A stretch of DNA of 64,000 nucleotides from Neostapfia colusana. Lineage: Eukaryota; Streptophyta; Magnoliopsida; Poales; Poaceae. Below are positions 23,404 to 32,976 of the stretch, one piece after another. Below the pieces are notes generated by a model. It was given only the letters and a program-made list of their open reading frames with translations. It did not search any database and was not told the origin of the DNA. How positions within the stretch are numbered: position 1 is the first letter of the stretch; each line of letters starts with the position of its first letter. The stretch spans positions 94,184,622 to 94,248,621 of the forward strand of contig JASWHV010000005.1 in assembly GCA_030760725.1 (NCBI GenBank), read 5' to 3'. The translations under genes were made by a program, and so were the position numbers.

Positions 23404-25825
23404 GTTCCCTACACAAGGCATCTCTCGATGCCCGTTAGTGGATTTCCACCTGGCTGCCTTCAACCTACACCTATAAATCCGTGTGCTATGCCTCGACGCC
23501 AGGGGGTTTAGGTTACATCAGTTTATCGGACCCCATATATCCGATATGCCTTCTGTACATTCAAACTTGTTTAGCGAGGCCGCACACGGATCAATCCACA
23601 ATCGACACGGACAGGGCTATGTACACAAGACTTCCTCTTGCTGAGTCCTAGCCTCTGCCTAGTATCATTTTCTTACTAAAGTTGTCTCACATCTCGAACC
23701 AATCCCGTATGTTGCAACTCCTATACTCGCGAGTAGATTCCAACTACTCGACTTGTACCGAAGTCTATAAATAGTAAGAAAAGCATGTTCTACTCGAGGA
23801 CTTAGACACTACCCTCACTCTCTTGGAATAATCTGGTTATGCACTTAGAGTTTCAATCATCCTAAACTTAATGCATACCTCACTCTAAGTGAATATAAAG
23901 CAAAACTTGATAAAAAATATTAAATGTAAACCGGGGCTTGCCTTGTTGCTGCTGGGTCTAATACTATATAATTCAGTTAGAGTATTCTCTCCCTTGAGGC
24001 TTGATCAACTTATTCATTTCAATGAATTCACTCCGTCGAACTCTGTCGTCGACCGCCTTCGTTGTAAGCACTATCGACATGTATATGCACAAGTTTCATA
24101 ATGCAATTCATATAATTAAAGACTTGAATTTGTGAAGAACAGAGGAATGTGTGGAAGTGCTAAGAATGATGTTTTTTCCTCTGTTGTGCAAAGAAGCTTA
24201 AAGGTTAATTCCATCTTCCTTAGTAGTTTAGGTATAAAACTAACTAAGTTTCCTAAGGAGCATATACGAGGAGCTGAACTAATGTGAAGAACACGGGAGA
24301 ACCTGAACTCCCATGATCCTGAAAATTTTACACAAAGTCCTATCCTACATAAGAATTCATCTTGCCAAATTGCAGCTAATGTGGAAGGAAATTGTGCCCC
24401 TCATAATTCCCACTATTTTTCCTATGTAATTCTCATATACATAAGAATGGAAAACCACTACCTGGAGTTCTAAGGCTCAACTTGAGCTTAAACTTTACAT
24501 GTGAGTTCCTGGTCGCAATAAAGTACTTTGGTCCAAATTTCAGGATTTCTCATTGAGTAGTTCCCCCACAATAATTATCTAAGCAGTTATGCCAAAAGAA
24601 ATTAATTCTGACGTAATTTGCATTTTCATGCTAAATCAAGTGAATTACCATTTCAAACATAGCTCATAGATAATGCCTGAATTTTCCTATGATTTTTGGA
24701 GCTAAGGATTGCCCAGAACTGATTTTACAAAGGAAGATCATTTTCTGAAAAAGTTTCTGGACAACTTTGAGCACAGAAGATTGTACTCTGGAAATTCCTA
24801 CACAGATTAACCCCAAATGATATTAAATTTTGCTAGAAGTTCTATTACATCCTAAGGAATATTCTGGCAAAATTAGGTGATTTTTGGGTGAACCAAACTC
24901 GATCAATAATTCTTTTTCAGAAAACCATTAAAGAATTTTCCAGAACTTATTATTGACTTTCATACAAATTCGGGTTCATATTTGGATAGATCTTTGCAAA
25001 ATGAACCCAACCGAATTTGAATCACTCGATTTGCAGTTTCCTACACCAAGATATGAATTTCTAAAGTTGGAGCTAAATCTGGAAATGTTTTTCTATTGAA
25101 AACTCGAGTTGGGCCCACGGTTAAAACTGCAGCCAATAGGATTTGAGGAGACACGGGCTACGGGGTTTTCAGCTGTGTATCCACATAAGATCACTGGCTA
25201 AAACCGATCCAGATTTTAAACTCAACTCGCTGACAGGTGGGCCAGCCCCCACCCTTCTTCTTCCTCTCGCCCTGTTCCCTCGCGCGCCCTCCCCCTCGTC
25301 GGACAGAGGTGGTGCCTCACCGGAATGACGTTCCCGGCCGCCTACCGGCCGGAGGGTTGCCGCCTGGGGGTTTTCAGCTACTGGGAATCATTTGGTGGGG
25401 TCGGCGCTAGCTGTTGATGGCCGGAACTAGGTCGGCAGCATGCGGTGGCTTCGGTGAAGCTTCGGCGCCGATGACCGGTCACCCTAGCCCGCCAAAACCT
25501 CGAGTAATCGGCTCTAAAGCATCAGTAGTCCTTGAGGAAGATCGACAAGAAAGCAACTACCCTCGGGAGAGGCTGCTAAAAGGGTTTCATGGTGCACCCG
25601 AGGCGTGCCGCCATGCTTGAGCTCCGAAAACCTCAAATTAGCTCGTGCACAATCGGTTTCTTGCTAGGGTTGTGAAGGAAAATTGACGGCTAGCCAATCT
25701 AGTGCACGTGTGCATGATTTGGTGGGCTAAAAACATGAATTGCGATCGAATTTGAACATCTCGTACCGGAAGATCGAGTTGCGCCCTCTGAAGGAAAAAC
25801 TCCAAATTGTTGCTCGGTGGTCCAT
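23404..25825 (-). mobile_element. B: right part of the minus-strand LTR
   Basis: Continuation of B after element A. On the minus strand it shows the GGCAAGCCCCGG block (23944-23925), the AT-rich LTR intron-like region and, toward 25,140-25,700, the GC-rich region equivalent to the promoter-proximal part of D's LTR (gacacgggctacggggtt matches D near 45,655). The U3 start is not reached because F is inserted at 25826 (TSD tccat at 25821-25825). The missing first ~0.9 kb should lie to the right of the window. No gene. Confidence 0.65.
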
Positions 25826-26336
25826 TGTAAAATCCCCAAAAGTGGTAGCAAGAAATTCAGCACGTTTACACTTAGGAAAAATGAGGGGAATTAAAACTTT
25901 GAACTATAACGGTGTGAGTTCAAAGTAAGGATTCAAACTTCCCAAAAACTTCCAAACATGGAGATCTGAATCCATAACTTTGATCTTCATATGTCAAATA
26001 TTCAACCTCCCAAATTTCAGCTCGTTTGAAGGGGTTTTAGTATTTGTTTGGGATTCAAAAAGAGAAAGCCCTCGAATCTAAATTTAAATTTTCAGTTTCA
26101 AATTCCAACTTCCTCAATTTGCAAATTTTGTTCTACAAATGTGTTTCCCACATTTGAATTAGCATCCATGAATAAATTCAGAACTAATTTGAGTTGGGTT
26201 GCTATGTTTTTGGAACAATGCAAAGGGAGAATTCATATTCCCATTTCAAATTCAAACAACCAAAATCAGTTCAAATTCCACCCTAGAATTCAAATCACTT
26301 GAATTCAAAGATTTCAAACCATGACTTTGAGGTGAA
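25826..26336 (+). mobile_element. F: start of a plus-strand LTR (D family)
   Basis: Begins TGTAAAATCCCCAAAAGTGG. The first 500 bp align with the start of D's LTR read on the minus strand from 47414, including the aaaaatgaggggaattaaa phrase. Element C is inserted after 26336 (TSD GTGAA), and F continues at 41529. Confidence 0.75.
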
Positions 26337-28765
26337 TGTAAGGGTCTCAGTTTTTGACACCCATTTGCAGTGTTCATCACCACACCACACACCTCATTTG
26401 AGCAAGAATGATGAACACAAATGAAGAGCAAGTAATAACTATCAACATGCTCATTAGAGAACAAACTCACACATTGAAAAAGTGGTATTTCCCACATGTG
26501 ATATAGATGGGCTGGACATATGAAAACTCCTACACTTTGCTAAGGATGTCCATGCCAAGTTTCACCCAAATTCAAAACCTTTTTGAGGTCCTTTTTGGGT
26601 ATAGATAGGAGGAGGGCAGTTTGAAACCATAGTTAAATTCAAACTGTTTTCACCCACTGAATTTAAAAGTGGAAGGCATATTCTCACTCAGCACATTTTT
26701 GTGAGCTCCCACACCAATTTTCACTCCATTTGGAGTTGATCTTGACATGAGCTAAGGGGGAGAAATTCAAACTTTATTTGAATTTCAAACTGAACTTGTG
26801 CTGAAATTCATTCAAACCAAACCTCATTTGAACTTTGATCAATTCAAATGGCTCTTGGGTGAATAATTTGAATTGCCAAGGGTAGTATAGGGTTCACTGT
26901 TTACCACAGCTGTTAGGAGTAAATTTCAGAGGTTAAAAGGAGGGGTGGGACCCACATGTCAGCCTCTGCCTCAATACAAACCGACTGAAACACAGTTCAG
27001 TCGGTTCCCGGCTGCTGTGTGCGCGGGCCACCGAGGGGGGGCAGCCGGCGCCAGCTCCTGCTGCGCGCCCCAAGCCGGAGACCAGCCGCCGGGCTATTTA
27101 TTCCCTCCCCGGCGTGCTCCGATCACTCATTCCCCGAGCTGCCGGCATACTCGGCTGTTTTTCCACTGCCATCACCACCGCTCGAGCTCCCGCTTGATCA
27201 AGCCGATCGCTCGCGAGCACAGCCTCCTCCACAGCAAAACGGCACCAAGGGATCGAGAGCAACCTCCCACACTCCGTGTTGGCCAGTGAGCAAGCTTCCT
27301 CGAGCTGTACGAGCCATTTCTCCGGCGAGCCGAACATCGCCGCCGATCGGGCTCCCGTGGACAGCACGGCACAGCCGTTGTCACGTCCTCTTCTCTACAC
27401 AAGAAAGGTGCGTGATTGTATGTAGATGGAGTAGCCGAAAGCCGTTTGGCGATTGATCAACCCTCGGCCGAGAATTTCCAAATTTACTCTTGATCAGTTC
27501 ATAAGAACCGAGCTCACCTTCGGGTGAAATTCGTGCTCTATGCACGAAGGTTGGACAAGCTCGTTACCTAGTAGCTTCTATGCACGCTAGCGCCCACGCT
27601 CGGACTGGGATTGGAGAAAACCATCGAGAATCGGCCATGATATGGCTGTTTTCCCCGCCGCCATGGCTGAACACCTCGGCTCACCGTCGAGAGCCTAGTT
27701 GCCGGTACTTCTAGCTTCCACCCAGCCCTAGTTCATGTTTCCCATGCCCTACTGATGCTCTCCGACCGATTTCCGGTTGATTTGGTGCACGGGAGAGCGG
27801 GACCGACCTCACCGGAACCCTAGCAGGTGCTGTCACCGATGCGCACGGGTTTCCGGTCATCGCCGGCGGCCGGCGACCCTACCATCGAGTCCAGGGGGTC
27901 GGAAAAGGGGCAGGCGGCAAGTTTCGGGCCGGGGGGGTGGCCGGGAACTCAGTTCCGGCGAAGGTCGCCGGAGAACGCCGCCGCCGCGCAGTTGGCGCGA
28001 GGAGGGAGACGACGCACTGTGTGCGGGGCCCACAAGCCAGAGTTTAAACTTTTCCCCGAATTTCAGTTTTAGTTCAAACTTCGAATCTTTATAACTTTGG
28101 CTAGAAAGCTCCAAATTGAGTGAACCAAATTTTGCTGGATTAAGCTCTCTGAGTACTTTCCAGAAAATCAAGTTTCACTTCATGAAATTCCTTAATTCTC
28201 CAGAATTAATTCCTTAAAGTTTAAACTGTTAGGAATTTTAACTGGAGAATCCTTTGGAGGAAAATCCTGAAATTTTGCTGAGATGTTCACCAAAATATCC
28301 TTGAACTACCATAAAAATTTCAGATCCATTTGAGCTCATTTATTCCACCTAATGGTGTGATTAGTGAAACTGTCTCAGAGAAAATAGAAAATGTTCAGAA
28401 ACATTTTCAGGATTTTCTCTGAAATTGTTTAACTCATATCTTTAGTTAGAGACTTCCAAATTAAGTGAGACCAACTCCATTAGAAACCTCTGAAAATCTA
28501 GTTTTCAGAAAGTCATGGTTTGTCGCATGAAAATTCCTAGAACGCCCTAAGAGTTCCAATTAAGGTCAAGGGCATAATTATTTGTGGAGGGCTCAAATGA
28601 GCTTTGCTGCAACTAAAACTTGACCAAGTCTCTGTTTAGGTTGTAACCCAGCCACAGTAAAAGTTTCACAGTCATTAGGTCTATCTAGCAAAGGTTGTAG
28701 ACTTCACAACTTCCAACTTAATACAAATGCATTAAATTAATACATGTATTGTTCCTATCATGTAG

Positions 28766-28846
28766 TCGCTAAGGTCGAGGAGGAACCCGAAGTCCTAGAC
28801 TTCGTTACTCCGGAGGAACAGCTAGCCTACGACCAAGAGCAGCAAG
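28766..28846 (+). other. Putative middle exon of the LTR gene (C copy)
   Basis: Acceptor cctatcatgtag| precedes 81 bp encoding a strongly acidic peptide (AKVEEEPEVLDFVTPEEQ, then LAYDQEQQ) and the GC-type donor CAAG|GCAAGC. Two bases complete a split codon at the start and one base (G) is left at the end. The 3' LTR copy (40031-40111) is identical. Minus-strand D (44880-44803) has an exon of the same phase and character. Confidence 0.5.
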
Positions 28847-29898
28847 GCAAGCCCCGGTTTGCATTAACCTTTTTACAAATGTTTATTGTTTTGAGCACAT
28901 CTTTGAATATTGTTCTTTGCATTAGAGTCTTGATTGAAAACCCAACTGCACAGCCAAGAAAACCATGGGTGGGTTTAGGATTGAAAACCTCGTTAGCCAC
29001 TGCATTGTTAGGATAGAGTAGGATTCGGTACAAGTCGAGTAGTTGGAACTACTCCCGAGAATAGGCTAGAGGCACATTGCTCGGGTAGAGATAGCACATG
29101 ATACACATGGCAAGAAAATGAGACCGAGCGGAGAGTAAGGGCAGCAGGACTTTGGGGCCTGTGTGCTGTAGCTCCGCTTGTGTCGATTGAGGACCGAGCC
29201 GTGTGCGGGCCTGTTGAACAAGCTAGAACAGTACCGAAGACCTACCGGCTATATGGGAACCGGGAAACTGATGTAACTCGGGTAGCTGGGTATTGAGGCA
29301 TTGCCCGTCGTTCAGAGGGTAGGTTGAGAGCTCGAGGTGTAAATCGGCTGGCGGCACGGAGATGCGCGTGCAGAGACCTCTTGCTCGGGACGATGGGACC
29401 GGTTCAATATTTGGCTAACGGGTGAAAGGTAGTCGCGTACGGCGTCCGTGATGGTTGTTGTAGGCAACATCGAGTACGGGCGTACATGACGGGTTGTTCG
29501 GGTAACCCTGCAGGTGTAAATCGATTATAATCGCCGTCCCTCGCGGTCAGTGAGTACCACTTGTTCACTGTACCGTGACGTAGAAAGAACAGGCTAGTTA
29601 CATGTTAAAATGATGCTGATTGAAAGCTGGACATTGATTGTTAATGATATGCTGTAGCTTAGAGCTAATTAAAGTTCTTTTCAACTTTGGGCAAAGTACA
29701 TGAGAGAAATGCGTTTCTTGTTTGATTGCGGCTCTCTCATGTGCCTTAGCGTAAGGTTCTCCACAACCTGCTGCTAAAACTTGAAAGTAAGGTTCTACTA
29801 ATTAGGCGAGTCCTTGCAAAAAAAATTTTTTTTTACCTCATGCAACCCATTACCCTCATGTAGAAGTTCCATGTTTAGGTGAGACGGGTCAGACTTGC

Positions 29899-29914
29899 TG
29901 AGCCTTCGTGCTCA
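29899..29914 (+). promoter_or_regulatory. Conserved LTR hairpin (C 5' LTR)
   Basis: TGAGC CTTCGT GCTCA, preceded by acttgc, 25 bp before the acceptor AG at 29938-29939. The 3' LTR copy is at 41163-41178. Confidence 0.6.
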
Positions 29915-29939
29915 CTGCTTGTGTTTGAAGCTTTTGCAG

Positions 29940-30028
29940 TGTTCTATGAGGAAGGGACTCCCGAAGAGGAGACGGAACCCCAGGAGGGGAATTCCGTCGA
30001 GTGGGAGTCGTGCACGCCGCAGAGCTAG
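29940..30028 (+). other. Putative terminal exon of the LTR gene (C copy)
   Basis: Acceptor gcttttgcag| then TG and 28 acidic codons (FYEEGTPEEETEPQEGNS, then VEWESCTPQS) ending TAG at 30026. G from the upstream exon plus TG completes the split codon, so the frame runs through. The 3' LTR copy (41204-41292) changes the split codon and has one synonymous change before the stop. Confidence 0.5.
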
Positions 30029-30262
30029 TGTGCGTGTGTGCTAGCAAGGACACGTTCGAGGGCTGAACGTGCACTTGATGCTTAGTCTACGCCCGCGAGT
30101 GTAGACTGAACTTATTTTGATGTAAACATGTTCATAAACTTGTTTATGTAATAAAACTTCCGCTTCCGCTTTGCACCTTTGACGTGTGTTATACGGTGCT
30201 GTGGAACGCAGCACCCCTCAGCGTGATTCTGGCTCGACAGGACCAATGGGGTCGTGTCAGCG

Positions 30263-30274
30263 TGGTATCAGAGC
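30263..30274 (+). other. Primer-binding site of C
   Basis: TGGTATCAGAGC, three bases (gcg) after the LTR; initiator tRNA-Met type. Confidence 0.93.
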
Positions 30275-31759
30275 TCGCTTGAGGTTTAACACAGTACAAA
30301 GGTCTTCTTTTTCAAAAATCCAGTGAGGAATGAGTTAGTAGCCCGTATAAGGATGTTATTAGCATATAGAAAGTGGCATAGTAACCTAATTGTTATGTCG
30401 GAAAATCGTGCATCTCGGGACGTTCATGTCTTGGGGGGTGCACGTAGGCGCTGTCCACCAGTGCGCACAAGCTGAAGGGTGGAGCCCCACGGGTGGCAGG
30501 TAACCCGACCCGCTTTAGTATCCTCTACGACTCTTCATGTCGTTTGGGGTATTCGAGCAACGTCTGTCCCTGGCGTGCGTGGTGCAACCTGGGAGACCCC
30601 GTCACGTGGTCTGAAACGTGAACACGTAACTCAGGGCGTGTTTGGCTTGAGAACATCCGGGCGAGTGATGACGGCCGGGTGTACCAACTGTATAGATTCC
30701 GGGCTCGGTGTGCAGCCGAGTCTGATGATTGGTTGAATTTCTGCAGGTAGCCTTACCACGAAACGGTAGACGTGTAGCATCCGTGTGCGAGTGACGAGTA
30801 GTGCCACTGAACTAACGAAGCCGGCTAAGTCCGGTATAGGTTTTTCCTTTGTGAGGACGTAGTACCGACGTAATCTGGTGACGCATCGACGTCACACCCA
30901 ACTAAATGAACAACTTCATTTAAAAACTTGAAGGTTTTGATCCAAAGTAGTAAAACTTGATGTAACTCCTTCCCTTGAACAGGATATTCAAAGCTAACAA
31001 GTTTTCAACTTATAGGATGTTAAGGACAGAGCACTCTGTTTTCAGCTAAATCAAGGCTGGAGTTAATCAGAGGTTAGAGGTTGAGTTCTTTCGAGGTTGG
31101 GGTCGTATGATACATTTCTGGAAAGCTTTGAAGGAGCTTTACAACTTTTCTGTTGAGTTCCAGAGGTGTTTCATCCCTTAACCACTCGAAAAATGCAGTA
31201 GAGTTGAAACTGTCCAGAAAACACGACGGAGCAAAGACTCTCTGTAGACTCTCTGTAAATTGAGCATAACTTCCTGCATAAAAATCCAAAAATAGAAAAT
31301 GAGGTAGTTCTGGAAAGCTTGTGAGATGGGTTACAACTTTGTGACAGAAAGTTTTGTCAGATTAGGAACAGAATTAACTGGGATTCTTGGATCAATTCAG
31401 TACCTAAAGCAGGGAGGTACTGTCCAATTGTTCCCAGAAATTCTGTTAACTTTGACATCTCATAACTTGTGAACCAGGACAGATCTTAGGCCAACCAAAT
31501 ACTTTCTGGAAAGCTATTGAAGTTAACTTTAACTTTGATGTTGAGATCCAGGACTGGTTTTTCTTTTAACCTGGCCTAAATCAGATTGATATGGAAACTG
31601 GTCAGGGCTGTCATGGGAACAGCAGATCAGCAGTCAAATTTGTTTAAAAATTTGAACTATATTTCCAAGTTTTCGGGGTTCAATGACATATCTTATGTTA
31701 TAACTCAATGGTTTACTGTTTAAATAAATATTTGACATTTCTTAAATATATTTTTACAG
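30275..31759 (+). other. Leader of C
   Basis: 1.5 kb with no supportable gene. From ~31,050 it repeats degenerate modules around CTGGAAAGCTTTGAAGGAG and TTACAACTTTTCTGT (near 31,108, 31,310 and 31,505), also seen in A's leader. It ends in tatatttttacag|, a strong polypyrimidine/AG acceptor placed exactly at the next ATG. Confidence 0.55.
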
Positions 31760-32704
31760 ATGGCAGCAGATAAACGGTTGGAGAACGGGTGGGTAGTTTC
31801 CCACTGCTCTGACCGTAGCGGCTACCCGGAAGCATTGTGGCAAATGCTCCAATATTTCGGGTACGACCAGATGCCGCAATACTTCGCCAAGGAAGAAGGC
31901 GAAGAGGGGAACAAGACGTGGACGATCCATGTCGAGGTTCCTGCAGGGCCTACGCCACCCGGTTGGGTGCCATTCACCGTCACGGTGAGAGGAAGACAAC
32001 CGGAAGGGATGTGGCAAGTGGCAGCCCGTGACACCATGTCACGCTTCTGCCAACTACACGTGCAGGCTATGGAGGGCACTCCATACGCACTCGTTCCGGT
32101 GGAGGGACGAGCTCAGCATGTGTGGGAAGAGAGGTACCTGGAGGCAACAGACCCGAGTTGCCCAAGGTACAACCCCGCGGAGGCAAACCTCAGCCTCCAA
32201 ATGAGGGCGGGAAACGCTGTGATGGACAGCCAAGCTGTTCATACGGAGCATCTCGCCACCAAGCTCAAGGAGAGCACAAGCCGTGGAGATCATTTTGAGA
32301 GTGCTCACAGTGCACTCCGCAATGTGCTCCTTCCGACGATCAAGCGACTGAATGAACAACACAATCAGTTGCGTCGTCTGAAGAAGGCAAAGAAGAAGGG
32401 CCGTGTTGACATCGCGGCGTTGCAAGAGCTGGTGCAGACCCTAACCCAGCAGAATGAGGACCTTGCTCAAGAGCGGGACGACGCTATTGAGGAAGGACAA
32501 GGCTGGGAAGAAGACTACAACCAGGCTATGGACGAGGTGCATGCATTGCAGGACCTCGTGCCCCCGGTATTGGGCGTACCGGTAGTCTTGGGTCTTCCAG
32601 CCATGGGAGAACCTGGAATGGGAGAAGAGGTGGTAGACCCCGAGCCACCAGCCGAGGTACCGGAGGAGGACGACCCACAGGAGGTCGAGTTCTACTCCGA
32701 GTAG
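31760..32704 (+). CDS. Extra ORF upstream of gag in C (314 aa), unknown function
   Basis: ATG directly after tttttacag|; stop TAG at 32702. I do not recognise a named family. Residues ~20-95 follow the alpha-beta-beta-beta-alpha pattern of a double-stranded-RNA-binding domain: PEALWQMLQYFGYDQMPQYF, EEGNKTWTIHVEV, FTVTVRGR, then WQVAARDTMSRF. The lysines usual at the start of the last helix are absent, so this is a fold-level guess. Residues ~150-265 are highly charged with long heptad-like stretches (LRRLKKAKKKGR, LVQTLTQQNEDLAQERDD), probably a coiled coil. The tail from ~285 is acidic and proline rich. The intact frame between two decaying-prone regions argues for recent use. Similar extra ORFs are known upstream of gag in some plant gypsy lineages. 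Possible roles include RNA binding or regulation of expression, but nothing is shown. Confidence 0.75.
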   Translation: MAADKRLENGWVVSHCSDRSGYPEALWQMLQYFGYDQMPQYFAKEEGEEGNKTWTIHVEVPAGPTPPGWVPFTVTVRGRQPEGMWQVAARDTMSRFCQLHVQAMEGTPYALVPVEGRAQHVWEERYLEATDPSCPRYNPAEANLSLQMRAGNAVMDSQAVHTEHLATKLKESTSRGDHFESAHSALRNVLLPTIKRLNEQHNQLRRLKKAKKKGRVDIAALQELVQTLTQQNEDLAQERDDAIEEGQGWEEDYNQAMDEVHALQDLVPPVLGVPVVLGLPAMGEPGMGEEVVDPEPPAEVPEEDDPQEVEFYSE

Positions 32705-32976
32705 GGGGTTACGGTTGCCAAGTAGGGCAGCTAGGGTAGCGTAACCCAACTTTTGTAATCGGTGACATGTCGTGTAGACAGTAGCGTATGTGTAGGTAGT
32801 GACGACATGAGCACGACTTCTCGGAGATCCGAGAATAATGTATCTTGTATAAAGTTTATGCTTTATCAATATATGTGAATGTTGTGCAAGTTGATCATGC
32901 GTCGCTTCAATACTTACTGCTGTTTATGGAATTTTGAGTAAGACATGTGCTAATTGCTGCTGTGCTGAATTTCAGA
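32705..32976 (+). other. Spacer between extra ORF and gag in C
   Basis: 272 bp with no gene. Holds a perfect hairpin TTCTCGG AGAT CCGAGAA at 32818-32835, ~140 bp before gag, then a TATAAAGTTTATGCTTTAT stretch also present at the same place in D's leader. Ends tttcag|a before the gag ATG (acceptor-like). Confidence 0.5.

Larger units (their letters stand above)
26337..30259 (+). repeat. 5' LTR of C (3,923 bp)
   Basis: U3 is AT-rich with repeated ATTTGAA/TTCAAAT phrases. A TATA-like TATTTATT at 27095-27102 in a GC-rich context is the best promoter candidate. A strong donor aagaaag|gtgcgtg follows at 27407. Two putative exons, the GCAAG block (28844-28863), the hairpin and AATAAA at 30150-30155 come next. 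A 90-codon open stretch across 28744-29016 is read-through of the middle exon into the following intron-like sequence. Confidence 0.94.

Noticed and set aside
27019..27456. A 145-codon Pro/Arg-rich frame near the C LTR promoter (and its copy at 38380-38721)
   Set aside because: GC-rich 5' untranslated type sequence; low complexity, no domain, starts upstream of the likely transcription start.
28744..29016. A 90-codon open frame in both C LTRs as a gene in its own right
   Set aside because: Its first half is the middle exon; the rest (hydrophobic, past the G|GCAAG donor) is ordinary LTR sequence. It is identical in both LTRs only because they are young.
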